64,000 nucleotides of DNA from Jeotgalibacillus haloalkalitolerans (GTDB lineage Bacteria > Bacillota > Bacilli > Bacillales > Jeotgalibacillaceae), in assembly GCF_034427455.1 (NCBI RefSeq), contig NZ_JAXQNN010000002.1, forward strand, positions 1-64,000. The letters are read 5' to 3'. A program made the position numbers and the translations under genes. Positions 1-8,244 of the stretch are shown here, one piece after another (position 1 is the stretch's first letter; each line of letters starts with the position of its first letter). The notes beneath the pieces are model-generated. The model worked only from the letters and a program-made list of their open reading frames with translations, was not told the DNA's origin and did not search any database.

Positions 1-5
1 TAAAA

Positions 6-39
6 GGCAAGAGTCCGGTACAATACCGAATTCTTGCCC
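6..39 (-). terminator. Intrinsic terminator downstream of ylaL
   Basis: Read on the minus strand, a GGCAAGAA / TCTTGCC stem with an inner CGGT/ACCG extension is followed by TTTTA. It lies 65 nt beyond the ylaL stop and probably ends that transcript. The gene to the left is outside the window, so it may also serve a convergent gene. Confidence 0.6.
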
Positions 40-103
40 AGCAGGCTGCCTAATATTTTGTGTCTAACTTTTTGGGTTCAGTTCACGAATCAGTGCTTTT
101 TAA

Positions 104-604
104 TTAGGATAATGTAATTTTGCGTACGTTTATTATCGGATTGTCCCTGTTTGAACCGTCTTCAAATAATATGTGAACCGGACCGTCTTCACGGAGCGGC
201 TGGCCATCTTTTGAAAAAGCCATAATCAATTCACCTGCTTCTTCGATTGTAAACGAATGAACACCCTCAGTGGTTGAAATCATCACTTTCCGGGCATCAG
301 CTTCAGGTTCAGCATTCTGAATAAACGGCTTCATTTTAATACCGAAAGTACCATTCAGTAACTTTTCTTTCTCGTAGCGTTTCTTTGACTTCGATGCGGG
401 CTTCGGAATCTCTGCACCTTCCTTTATTTCTTTCGAAAAATGTTCTGCCACGGCTTTTGAGTACTGCTCAATTTCATCAATTTCTACACGTTCTTCGTCA
501 AAGTAAGTAGTCAAATCTATCTTTCTTTCATCAAAGATCCACACACTCGGATCAATTGTAAGCTGAAATTTGACCCGCCCGGTAATCGGTATGATATCGT
601 TCAT
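104..604 (-). CDS. ylaL: YlaL-like conserved protein of unknown function
   Basis: This 166-residue soluble protein has no signal peptide or membrane segment. It has an N-terminal part with a 'VWIFDERKIDL' stretch, a Lys/Glu-rich middle (about residues 60-85) and a C-terminal part ending 'NPIINVRKITLS'. It matches my recollection of B. subtilis YlaL in size and position (next to ylaN-ftsW-pycA). No catalytic motif is recognisable and no function is claimed. The start is supported by AAGGGGGATTAAGGA directly upstream. It is divergent from ylaN, and the 180-bp gap holds a perfect inverted repeat. The B. subtilis neighbour glsA2/ylaM is not present between them. Confidence 0.65.
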   Translation of the reverse strand: MNDIIPITGRVKFQLTIDPSVWIFDERKIDLTTYFDEERVEIDEIEQYSKAVAEHFSKEIKEGAEIPKPASKSKKRYEKEKLLNGTFGIKMKPFIQNAEPEADARKVMISTTEGVHSFTIEEAGELIMAFSKDGQPLREDGPVHILFEDGSNRDNPIINVRKITLS

Positions 605-634
605 TCCTTAATCCCCCTTTATGTCTGTCTCCTG

Positions 635-663
635 AGTATACATTGGATTTTCAAATGTGTCAC
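635..663 (-). promoter_or_regulatory. Putative SigA promoter of ylaL
   Basis: On the minus strand, GTGACA (plus 658-663) is followed after exactly 17 nt by TATACT (plus 635-640). The -35 element lies at the centre of the 12-bp inverted repeat at 648-672, so a protein bound there would block this promoter. The call rests on consensus match only. Confidence 0.5.
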
Positions 664-672
664 ATTTGAAAA
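648..672. promoter_or_regulatory. Perfect 12-1-12 inverted repeat (operator-like)
   Basis: TTTTCAAATGTG - T - CACATTTGAAAA is a perfect odd-centred palindrome with no T-run behind it. It lies in the divergent ylaL/ylaN intergenic region, over the predicted ylaL -35 box. Its symmetry and position look like a dimeric repressor site. It does not match the Fur, PerR, Zur, Rex or CcpA consensus as I know them. Confidence 0.55.
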
Positions 673-697
673 ACACGTGATTTGAACAAGTCACTGC

Positions 698-726
698 TTG
701 CAATTTCTTCGATAAAACGCTACACT
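698..726 (+). promoter_or_regulatory. Putative SigA promoter of ylaN
   Basis: TTGCAA (698-703), a 17-nt spacer and TACACT (721-726) lie upstream of the ylaN GTG start at 784. The leader would be about 50 nt. Consensus-based call. Confidence 0.45.
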
Positions 727-783
727 TTAGGTTAAGCAGATATGATGTATCGCATGAAAACTGAATGGATTGGGGGGATCAGT

Positions 784-1065
784 GTGACATCAGAAATGAA
801 GATTGACCATCGTGAAAAAGCCTATGAGCTTTTACGCAAAGATGCCGAAAAAATAGCGCAGCTAATCAAAGTTCAAATGGATAACTTAACGATGCCCCAG
901 TGTCCATTGTATGAAGAGGTATTAGATACGCAAATGTTTGGGTTATCCCGTGAAATAGAATTCGCCGTGAGGCTCGGGCTTGTGGATGAAGCGGATGGAA
1001 AGACATTAATAGACTCACTTGAGAAAGAAATGTCGGTGCTCCATGATGCTTTTACCAATAAATAA
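784..1065 (+). CDS. ylaN: YlaN (UPF0358), Fur-associated iron homeostasis protein
   Basis: This small helical cytosolic protein of 93 residues contains the highly conserved block '[20 protein letters not shown]' followed by '[15 protein letters not shown]', which is diagnostic for YlaN. In B. subtilis and S. aureus YlaN is required under iron limitation and binds Fur, relieving repression. The GTG start at 784 is chosen because GGGGGGAT precedes it and the product then begins (M)TSEMKIDH, as in B. subtilis. An upstream in-frame ATG at 742 lacks a ribosome site. A terminator follows at 1076. Confidence 0.93.
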   Translation: MTSEMKIDHREKAYELLRKDAEKIAQLIKVQMDNLTMPQCPLYEEVLDTQMFGLSREIEFAVRLGLVDEADGKTLIDSLEKEMSVLHDAFTNK

Positions 1066-1075
1066 CTAACTCCCG

Positions 1076-1110
1076 CTCAAACAAACTTTTCAGATTGTTT
1101 GAGTTTTTTT
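1076..1110 (+). terminator. Intrinsic terminator of ylaN
   Basis: CTCAAACAA (1076-1084) pairs with TTGTTTGAG (1095-1103) and is followed by seven T. It separates ylaN from ftsW. Confidence 0.85.
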
Positions 1111-1128
1111 ATATCAAAAAAAGAGGAT

Positions 1129-1158
1129 TTTACACATTTCCTGTTGAATAAATATACA
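1129..1158 (+). promoter_or_regulatory. Possible promoter of ftsW-pycA
   Basis: TTTACA (1129-1134), 18 nt, TATACA (1153-1158). Transcription would begin near 1165, just downstream of the ATG at 1160. This argues that translation starts at the ATG at 1175 or 1190. Consensus-based call. Confidence 0.35.
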
Positions 1159-1174
1159 GATGGGACTGATAAGA

Positions 1175-2425
1175 ATGTCGATCATTCTGAAAAGAATGTT
1201 CAGGTCTTACGATTATTCATTGATGGCTGTATACATACTCTTAGGAATTTTCGGGGTAGTCATGGTCTACAGTGCAGGAATGGTGTACGCAGTAGAAATC
1301 CTTGACCAGAGCCCTGATTACTTTTATACCAAACAGCTCAGAAATTTAATAATCGGAATCGTAGGCTTCATTGCAATGGCTTTAATTCCATATAAGCTAT
1401 ACCAGGAAGGGTTTATGCTTAAATTAATATTCGGGCTGATGTTTGGACTCCTAATTGCAGTACATATAATCGGATCTGAAGTAAATAATGCGCAAAGCTG
1501 GATTATGCTGCCCGGATTCCAGCTGCAGCCTGCTGAATTCGCAAAACTCGGGATGATTGTGTATTTATCAGCAGTCTATGCAAAAAAACAATCCTACATT
1601 AACGAGTTTAATAAAGGAGTAATGCCGCCAATCATCATACTGGTATTTGCATGCTTTCTAATTGCAGCTGAGCCTGATTTTGGAACAGCAGCAATTGTGT
1701 TTGCAATTGGAATGAGTGTGATTGTGGCTTCAGGTATGAAAGTAAAGAGCATGCTGAAGCTTGCGGCACTGGCTGGTGGAGTAATCAGTTTGTTTTCAGG
1801 AATCTTATTCCTGTTTAACAGAAATACATTTCAAAGTATTTTTTCTGAAGAAAGACTTGGAAGAATTGCTGCTTATCAGGATCCTTTTGCACATATCAGT
1901 GATAATGGCTGGCAGCTGGTCGGTTCTTATTATGCGATTGGCAACGGAGGATTGTGGGGCAGCGGGCTTGGACAGAGTATTCAGAAGCTCGGATTCCTGC
2001 CGGAGCCTCATACAGATTTCATTATGGCGATTATCGCAGAGGAGCTGGGGATTTTCGGTGTAAGCTTTGTACTTTTGGGACTTGCTTATATCGTGCTGAA
2101 AGGGATCATGATTGGTCTCAGATGCAGAAATCAATTCGGTAAAATGCTCGCGATCGGAATTGCCAGTATGGTCGGCATTCAGACATTTATTAATCTTGGC
2201 GGGATGTCAGGGTTGATTCCAATTACGGGTGTGCCATTGCCATTTATCAGCTACGGCGGATCTTCACTGATTCTTCTCTCACTTTCAATGGGACTGCTTG
2301 TGAATGTATCCATGTTTGTGAGATATGAAGAAAAATACTTTGCGAAAGAGAAGCAGAGTGTACCGCAAAAGAAAAATAAAGCATCTTCAATGAATGAGAA
2401 AAACACAGCAAGATTATATCGCTAG
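1175..2425 (+). CDS. ftsW: FtsW, SEDS-family septal peptidoglycan glycosyltransferase
   Basis: This polytopic membrane protein (about 416 residues, roughly ten hydrophobic segments) polymerises lipid II at the division septum with its partner PBP2B. SEDS hallmarks are visible: 'QSWIMLPGFQLQPAEFAKL', 'AAEPDFGTAAI', 'GSGLGQSIQKLGFLPEPHTD' with the catalytic-region Asp, and 'PITGVPLPFISYGGSS'. The position next to pycA equals B. subtilis ylaO/ftsW; the sporulation paralogue spoVE is at 46.7 kb. The start is uncertain: ATG 1160, 1175 or 1190 all lack a strong ribosome site. The 1175 start gives MSIILKRMFRSYDYS, like B. subtilis. pycA follows after 28 nt. Confidence 0.93.
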   Translation: MSIILKRMFRSYDYSLMAVYILLGIFGVVMVYSAGMVYAVEILDQSPDYFYTKQLRNLIIGIVGFIAMALIPYKLYQEGFMLKLIFGLMFGLLIAVHIIGSEVNNAQSWIMLPGFQLQPAEFAKLGMIVYLSAVYAKKQSYINEFNKGVMPPIIILVFACFLIAAEPDFGTAAIVFAIGMSVIVASGMKVKSMLKLAALAGGVISLFSGILFLFNRNTFQSIFSEERLGRIAAYQDPFAHISDNGWQLVGSYYAIGNGGLWGSGLGQSIQKLGFLPEPHTDFIMAIIAEELGIFGVSFVLLGLAYIVLKGIMIGLRCRNQFGKMLAIGIASMVGIQTFINLGGMSGLIPITGVPLPFISYGGSSLILLSLSMGLLVNVSMFVRYEEKYFAKEKQSVPQKKNKASSMNEKNTARLYR

Positions 2426-2453
2426 AAGTTTGACATCATGGAGGAGGATCATT

Positions 2454-5400
2454 ATGAAAAAGATTAACAAAGTATTAGTAGCCAATCGTGGAGAAATTGC
2501 AATCCGGGTGTTTCGTGCCTGTACGGAATTAAATATCCGTACAGTCGCTGTATATTCAAAAGAAGACAGTGGTTCGTTCCACCGTTTTAAAGCAGATGAG
2601 GCTTATCTTGTAGGTGAAGGAAAAAAGCCGATCGATGCTTACCTTGATATTGAAGGTATTATCGAGATTGCAAAACGTGCAAATGTTGATGCGATTCATC
2701 CGGGATATGGTTTCCTTTCAGAAAATATCCGCTTTGCAAAGCGCTGTGAAGAAGAAGGCATTACATTTGTAGGACCGACTTCAGAGCATCTGGATATGTT
2801 CGGTGATAAGGTAAAAGCAAGACAGCAGGCGATTAATGCAGGTATTCCGGTAATTCCGGGCAGTGATGGACCTGTTGAAAGTCTTGAAGAAGTAGAAAAG
2901 TTTGGAGAGCAGTATGGATTTCCTTTCATTATAAAAGCTTCACTTGGCGGTGGCGGACGCGGTATGAGAATTGTCCGTTCAGCAAGCGATGTTAAAGAGT
3001 CCTACAACCGTGCAAAATCTGAAGCAAAAGCAGCTTTTGGTAATGATGAAGTATACGTTGAGAAGTTCATCGAGAATCCAAAACATATTGAAGTTCAGAT
3101 TTTAGGAGATCACGAAGGTGAAATCATTCACCTGTATGAGCGTGACTGCTCGATTCAGAGAAGACACCAGAAAGTAGTAGAGGTTGCACCGTCTGTGTCA
3201 CTTCCTGAAGGATTACGTGATGAGATTTGTGATGCAGCAGTAAAGCTTGCCAATAATGTTTCATATGTAAATGCTGGTACAGTGGAATTCCTGGTTGCCA
3301 ATAACGAATTTTTCTTCATTGAAGTAAACCCGCGTGTACAGGTTGAGCATACGATTACTGAAATGATTACAGGTGTTGATATTGTTCAGTCACAGTTAAA
3401 AATTGCAGAAGGTCATACACTGCACAGCCGTGAAATTGGTATTCCAAAGCAGGATGAGATCCAGCTGAATGGATTTGCGATTCAGTCACGTGTAACAACA
3501 GAAGATCCACTTAATGGATTCATGCCTGACTCAGGAAGAATTATGGCATACCGTTCTGGCGGAGGATTTGGTGTCCGTCTTGATGCAGGTAACGGCTATC
3601 AGGGTGCAGAGATTTCCGCTCACTATGATTCACTTTTAGTAAAGGTGTCAACATGGGCGCTGACTTTTGAACAAGCTGCAGCTAAAATGGTCAGAAATTT
3701 ACAAGAATTCCGTATTCGAGGAATCAAAACAAACATTCCGTTCCTTGAAAATGTAGTAAAGCATGAGAAGTTTTTAAGCGGGGAGTATGATACTTCGTTT
3801 ATTGATCATACACCTGAACTTTTCCTTTTCCCTAAGCGAAAAGATAGAGGAACAAAAATGCTGGCTTATATTGGAAACGTCACAGTGAACGGTTTCCCTG
3901 GTATTGATAAAGGTGAAAAGCCTGACTTCGGCAAGCCGAGAATTCCGAAAGTCAACCTGCTTGAAGATCCGCCGGCAGGAACGAAGCAGATCCTTGATGA
4001 AAGAGGTGCTGATGGACTGAAAGAGTGGGTAAAGGAACAGGATGATGTTCTTGTTACAGATACAACATTCCGTGATGCACACCAGTCACTTCTTGCTACA
4101 CGTGTCAGAACAGTAGACCTGAAAAATATTGCAGATGCTTCAGCCCGAATGCAAAATGAGCTATTCTCATTTGAAATGTGGGGCGGCGCGACGTTTGATG
4201 TGGCATACCGCTTCCTGAAAGAAGATCCATGGATGAGACTGCTGACACTCAGAGAGAAAATTCCAAATGTCATGTTCCAGATGCTTCTTCGCGCATCTAA
4301 TGCAGTCGGTTATAAGAACTATCCTGATAATGTCATTCAGGAATTTGTTAAGCGTTCTGCTTATGCAGGAATTGACGTCTTCAGAATTTTCGACAGCCTG
4401 AACTGGGTTGAAGGTATGGAAACGGCAATTACAGCAGTCCGTGACTCTGGTAAAGTGGCGGAAGCAGCAATCTGTTACACTGGCGACATTCTTGATCCGA
4501 CTCGTACGAAATATGATACGGATTATTATAAGTCACTTGCAAAAGAGCTTGAAAATCAGGGTGCTCATATTCTGGCGATTAAGGATATGGCAGGCTTACT
4601 GAAGCCGGAAGCTGCATATCGACTGATTTCAGAACTGAAGGACACTGTGGATCTTCCAATTCATCTGCACACGCATGATACAAGCGGTAATGGAATCTTC
4701 CAATATGCACGTGCGATTGAAGCGGGCGTGGATATTGTAGATACTGCGCTTGGATCAATGAGCGGCCTGACTTCACAGCCAAGTGCAAGCTCACTTGCCT
4801 ATGCAATGAAGGGTAACACAAGACAGCTGAAACTGGATGTTGATCATTCTGAAACACTTTCTCATTACTGGGAAGATGTACGTAAATACTATGCGCCATT
4901 TGAGAGCGGGATGAATTCTCCGCATTCTGAGATATATAAGCATGAAATGCCGGGCGGCCAGTACTCGAACCTTCAACAGCAGGCGAAGGCAGTTGGTCTT
5001 GGCGCACGCTGGGAAGAAGTAAAAGAGATGTATGCACGGGTGAACCAGATGTTTGGTGATATCGTCAAAGTAACACCGTCATCTAAAGTTGTAGGGGACA
5101 TGGCATTATTCATGGTTCAAAACGATCTTGATGAACAGTCAGTCATTGACAAGGGGTATTCAATTGACTTCCCTGATTCAGTCATTGAGCTATTCTCAGG
5201 TTACCTTGGACAACCGCATGGCGGCTTCCCGGAAGATCTGCAGAAAGTGATTCTGAAAGGAAAAGAGCCGATTACAGTACGTCCTGGTGAACTGATGGAG
5301 CCGGTTGATTTTGAAAAGCTGAAAGAAGAGCTGTTCCATGAACTTGGCAGACCGGTGACAAGCTTTGATGCACTTGCACATGCGCTTTATCCTAAAGTCT

Positions 5401-5897
5401 TTAAGGAATTCACGGACATGGCCTCACAATTCGGAGATGTATCAGTGATCGACACACCAACCTTCTTCTACGGTATGAAACTGAATGAAGAGATTGAAGT
5501 TGAAATTGAAACGGGTAAAACCCTGATTCTGAAGCTGGTTTCTATTGGGGAAGCAAGAGCGGATGGAACAAGAGTACTTTACTTTGATCTGAATGGTCAG
5601 CAGCGTGAGATTGTCATTAAAGATGAAAGCATTAAATCAACAGTAGCAGTTAAGCAAAAAGTAGATCCGTCCAACCCTGAGGAACTTGGTGCAACGATGC
5701 CGGGTACCGTTATTCAGGTAGTGGTTTCAGTCGGTGATCAGGTTGAAAAGGGTGAACATCTGATTATTACTGAAGCAATGAAGATGGAGACAACTGTCCA
5801 GGCGCCATTTGACGGAACAGTTGAAGAAGTCTGTGTGGAGAGCGGAGAATCATTATCTCCGGGAGACCTGATGATCAGACTGAAAAGAGACAACTAA
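2454..5897 (+). CDS. pycA: Pyruvate carboxylase
   Basis: This biotin enzyme carboxylates pyruvate to oxaloacetate with ATP and bicarbonate, refilling the TCA cycle in the cytosol. The 1147-residue single chain (B. subtilis 1148) has a biotin carboxylase domain at about 1-450 with the Gly-rich ATP loop 'KASLGGGGRGM', a carboxyltransferase domain from about 530 ('VTDTTFRDAHQSLLATRVRT'), the PYC tetramerisation region, and a C-terminal biotinyl domain with 'TEAMKMETT' (biotin on the Lys). The start at 2454 is fixed by GGAGGAGG 6 nt upstream. An in-frame ATG at 2394 lies inside ftsW and is rejected. Probably co-transcribed with ftsW. Confidence 0.97.
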   Translation: MKKINKVLVANRGEIAIRVFRACTELNIRTVAVYSKEDSGSFHRFKADEAYLVGEGKKPIDAYLDIEGIIEIAKRANVDAIHPGYGFLSENIRFAKRCEEEGITFVGPTSEHLDMFGDKVKARQQAINAGIPVIPGSDGPVESLEEVEKFGEQYGFPFIIKASLGGGGRGMRIVRSASDVKESYNRAKSEAKAAFGNDEVYVEKFIENPKHIEVQILGDHEGEIIHLYERDCSIQRRHQKVVEVAPSVSLPEGLRDEICDAAVKLANNVSYVNAGTVEFLVANNEFFFIEVNPRVQVEHTITEMITGVDIVQSQLKIAEGHTLHSREIGIPKQDEIQLNGFAIQSRVTTEDPLNGFMPDSGRIMAYRSGGGFGVRLDAGNGYQGAEISAHYDSLLVKVSTWALTFEQAAAKMVRNLQEFRIRGIKTNIPFLENVVKHEKFLSGEYDTSFIDHTPELFLFPKRKDRGTKMLAYIGNVTVNGFPGIDKGEKPDFGKPRIPKVNLLEDPPAGTKQILDERGADGLKEWVKEQDDVLVTDTTFRDAHQSLLATRVRTVDLKNIADASARMQNELFSFEMWGGATFDVAYRFLKEDPWMRLLTLREKIPNVMFQMLLRASNAVGYKNYPDNVIQEFVKRSAYAGIDVFRIFDSLNWVEGMETAITAVRDSGKVAEAAICYTGDILDPTRTKYDTDYYKSLAKELENQGAHILAIKDMAGLLKPEAAYRLISELKDTVDLPIHLHTHDTSGNGIFQYARAIEAGVDIVDTALGSMSGLTSQPSASSLAYAMKGNTRQLKLDVDHSETLSHYWEDVRKYYAPFESGMNSPHSEIYKHEMPGGQYSNLQQQAKAVGLGARWEEVKEMYARVNQMFGDIVKVTPSSKVVGDMALFMVQNDLDEQSVIDKGYSIDFPDSVIELFSGYLGQPHGGFPEDLQKVILKGKEPITVRPGELMEPVDFEKLKEELFHELGRPVTSFDALAHALYPKVFKEFTDMASQFGDVSVIDTPTFFYGMKLNEEIEVEIETGKTLILKLVSIGEARADGTRVLYFDLNGQQREIVIKDESIKSTVAVKQKVDPSNPEELGATMPGTVIQVVVSVGDQVEKGEHLIITEAMKMETTVQAPFDGTVEEVCVESGESLSPGDLMIRLKRDN

Positions 5898-5904
5898 ACA
5901 AACA

Positions 5905-5942
5905 AAAAAAGAAAGTTGAGCCGCGGCTCAACTTTCTTTTTT
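5905..5942. terminator. Bidirectional terminator between pycA and ctaA
   Basis: A perfect 19-bp palindrome (arms 5905-5923 and 5924-5942) has A-tracts on the left and T-tracts on the right, so it ends both convergent transcripts. The ctaA stop codon lies inside the right arm. Confidence 0.9.
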
Positions 5943-6872
5943 GCTGTTTAATTTGCTTCTTGAGATCAGAAGGATAAAGTAACTCAGTAAACCGAATAAA
6001 AGAGAAATAATCAGTGCATGGGATAATGCGATCAGCAGGTTCAGTCTGGTTACTACAACAAGTGCACCTGTGATGACCTGACCCGTAACAAGCGCCAGTG
6101 CAATGATCCAGCCGTAATAGACGATCTTCTGATGCTTGTAATTCTTTATCGCGATGATTGCTACATAGATAATCCAGATGAAAATAAATGCAGCTGCCAT
6201 ACGGTGTCCCATCTGAATCCACTGAATGGAGTTCAATGAAAGGTCACCCGGAGAAGCGTTTACACAAAACGGCCAGTCAGGACAGGCCAGACTCGCTTCT
6301 GTATGTCTGACAAATGCGCCTGAGTAAACGACTGCAAAAATATAAATCATCAATCCGTAAGTATGGCGTTTTATTCTGCGGTCAATAACCAGCTTATAAG
6401 CATCAAACTTCTTGTCGACTTCAAATATGAGCAGTGTCAGAAGCAGAACTGCTGCAAATGAAATCAGCGAAATGCCGAAGTGTGCAGCCAGTATGATATC
6501 AGAATGCCCCCAGACAACAGCTCCTGCACCAAGAAGTGCCTGAAGCATTAGAAAGAAGAAAGCAAGAATAGCAAGGAAATTTGTTTCTCTGATATGCCCC
6601 ATAGCCCGCCATGACCAGATAGACAATGCGAGAACCAGAAATCCGGCGCCGGCAGAAACCACCCTGTGGGAAAGCTCAATAATCGTTTCTATCTCTAACT
6701 GATCAGGGATGATCTGTCCATGGCACAGAGGGAATGACTGTCCGCACCCCTGCCCTGAATCTGTTTTGGTTACCAGCGCTCCGCCAAGCAGCACAAGCAG
6801 CATGACAAGCGTGGTTACGACCCCTAAAAGTTTTAATCCCTTAGATTGCAAAAGTTTCACCTTCTCATTCAA
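5928..6872 (-). CDS. ctaA: Heme A synthase CtaA
   Basis: This eight-helix membrane enzyme of 314 residues oxidises the C8 methyl of heme O to the formyl of heme A for cytochrome caa3/aa3. Visible family residues are the first extracytoplasmic Cys pair '[13 protein letters not shown]', His in 'LSHRVVSAG', His in 'LAAHFGISL', the second Cys pair '[10 protein letters not shown]', His in 'QMGHRMAAA' and a final His in 'LSHALIIS'. It is divergent from ctaB across 376 bp, the arrangement known from B. subtilis. The ATG at 6872 has only a weak ribosome site; an internal GTG 12 nt downstream is an alternative start. Confidence 0.95.
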   Translation of the reverse strand: MNEKVKLLQSKGLKLLGVVTTLVMLLVLLGGALVTKTDSGQGCGQSFPLCHGQIIPDQLEIETIIELSHRVVSAGAGFLVLALSIWSWRAMGHIRETNFLAILAFFFLMLQALLGAGAVVWGHSDIILAAHFGISLISFAAVLLLTLLIFEVDKKFDAYKLVIDRRIKRHTYGLMIYIFAVVYSGAFVRHTEASLACPDWPFCVNASPGDLSLNSIQWIQMGHRMAAAFIFIWIIYVAIIAIKNYKHQKIVYYGWIIALALVTGQVITGALVVVTRLNLLIALSHALIISLLFGLLSYFILLISRSKLNSKKES

Positions 6873-7248
6873 TGATCTTTAGGCTTTGTTTATTCCGGTG
6901 TGTATAAATCAATTGGATTTTAACAAAGCTTATTAAAAAAGTACTTTGTACTATTTGAAATACTCGTAATGTCTATTATGGTACAGATTAAACTTCAGGT
7001 GTACCTTTTTTGTGTAAAAAACTAATATTGTTCAAGGTGAAAGACAAATAATTTTCACATAGCAAAACTATATAAAAATAATTCATATCAGGTGAGGACG
7101 TAAAAGATGTGAAGGAATTGTTACATTTATTTAAATGCATTATTTCAGAAGTTGTCTGAATTTCATTTTAAATATAGAAATCATGTTCGCTATCCTTTAT
7201 AGTAGATGTAGTATAATGTATTAGCAAGTTTGGAGAGGAGGGGAAAGT
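6873..7248. other. Divergent ctaA/ctaB intergenic region
   Basis: This 376-bp A+T-rich stretch has no plausible ORF. It contains a small inverted repeat AGTAC-TTT-GTACT (6940-6952), a loose GTGAAA...TTTCAC pair near 7037-7060, and a TATAAT (7214-7219) upstream of ctaB without a good -35 box. In B. subtilis this region carries ResD and CcpA control. I see no convincing cre site here, and the ResD-like motifs are too degenerate to call. Confidence 0.5.
7214..7219 (+). promoter_or_regulatory. Possible -10 box of ctaB operon
   Basis: An exact TATAAT lies 30 nt before the ctaB GTG. No -35 hexamer resembling TTGACA sits at 16-18 nt, which would fit an activator-dependent promoter (ResD in B. subtilis). 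Inference from position. Confidence 0.35.
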
Positions 7249-8163
7249 GTGTCAAATAGTCGAGTTGTGTCGGCTGTAAAAGAGGCAGATTTTTCTGGAA
7301 CAACTGCTTGGAAAGATTTCCTCGCTCTGATTAAAATCGGTATTGTGAATTCAAACTTTATTACAGCGTTTACCGGGTTGTGGCTTGCGCTCTATTTTAC
7401 CGATACTTATTTTTTAGGGTCAATTGATATTATGCTTCTCACATTAATCGGATCATCGTTAGTTGTTGCGGGCTCATGCAGTATCAACAATTACATAGAC
7501 CGTGATATCGATCCATTAATGGAAAGAACAAAAAATCGTCCAACTGTAACTGGGCGTGTCTCACCTTCAAGAGCGCTTGGCCTTGGTATAGGCTTTGTGA
7601 TTTTTGGGGAAATCATGCTGTTCATGACAACGCCAATGGCCGGTCTGATCGGATTGTTTGGTGTTTTCAGTTATGTCGTTCTGTATTCAATGTGGACGAA
7701 GAGAAAATATGCCAGCAATACAATCGTAGGGAGTATTTCAGGAGCAGTTCCTCCATTAATTGGATGGGCAGCAATTGATCCGGGTCTTGGTGCAATACCA
7801 CTGGCTTTATTCCTGATTATGTTTGTCTGGCAGCCGCCTCATTTCTATGCAATTGCCATGAGAAGAGTAGAAGAATACCGCGCTGCAGGAGTTCCAATGC
7901 TGCCTGTAGTAAAAGGGTTTGCGAGAACGAAGCTGTCAATGCTTCTATGGGTCATTGCCTTGTTCCCGCTGCCATTTTTATTGCCTTCACTTGGTACCGC
8001 TTTTATCGTACTCGCAACCGTGCTGAATATTGGCTGGCTTGTGCTTGCGCTTAAAGGCTACAAAACAAAAAATGACCATAAATGGGCAACGATGATGTTT
8101 GTCTATTCATTAAATTACCTGACAATTATGTTTACAGGTATGGTCATCCTAACATTCATTTAG
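7249..8163 (+). CDS. ctaB: Protoheme IX farnesyltransferase (heme O synthase) CtaB
   Basis: This UbiA-superfamily membrane prenyltransferase of 304 residues attaches farnesyl diphosphate to heme B, giving heme O, the substrate of CtaA. The first Asp-rich motif is 'NNYIDRDIDPLMERTKNRP', and a conserved loop 'AIAMRRVEEYRAAGVPMLP' lies near residue 205. About nine hydrophobic segments are visible. The GTG start at 7249 is supported by GAGAGGAGGGG upstream. It heads the ctaBCDEF run, 81 nt before ctaC. Confidence 0.96.
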   Translation: MSNSRVVSAVKEADFSGTTAWKDFLALIKIGIVNSNFITAFTGLWLALYFTDTYFLGSIDIMLLTLIGSSLVVAGSCSINNYIDRDIDPLMERTKNRPTVTGRVSPSRALGLGIGFVIFGEIMLFMTTPMAGLIGLFGVFSYVVLYSMWTKRKYASNTIVGSISGAVPPLIGWAAIDPGLGAIPLALFLIMFVWQPPHFYAIAMRRVEEYRAAGVPMLPVVKGFARTKLSMLLWVIALFPLPFLLPSLGTAFIVLATVLNIGWLVLALKGYKTKNDHKWATMMFVYSLNYLTIMFTGMVILTFI

Positions 8164-8244
8164 GGAATTCTTTCTTTAGAGAAATCCATATAAACAGTCT
8201 CCATCAACAAGAATATTCGAATGAAAGAGGGGTTTAACAAAGCT

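Noticed and set aside
1099-1305. 68-codon ORF overlapping the ftsW start
   Set aside because: It begins inside the T-run of the ylaN terminator and is out of frame with ftsW; no ribosome site.
3866-4273. 135-codon ORF antisense to pycA
   Set aside because: Shadow of the pycA reading frame; the residue mix (Ser, Phe, Arg) is typical of reverse-complement codons.
4579-5037. 152-codon ORF antisense to pycA
   Set aside because: It lies wholly within the conserved pyruvate carboxylase gene on the opposite strand and has no ribosome site or family resemblance.
7030-7065. Rex operator between ctaA and ctaB
   Set aside because: The GTGAAA and TTTCAC halves are too far apart for the TTGTGAA-N4/6-TTCACAA form.
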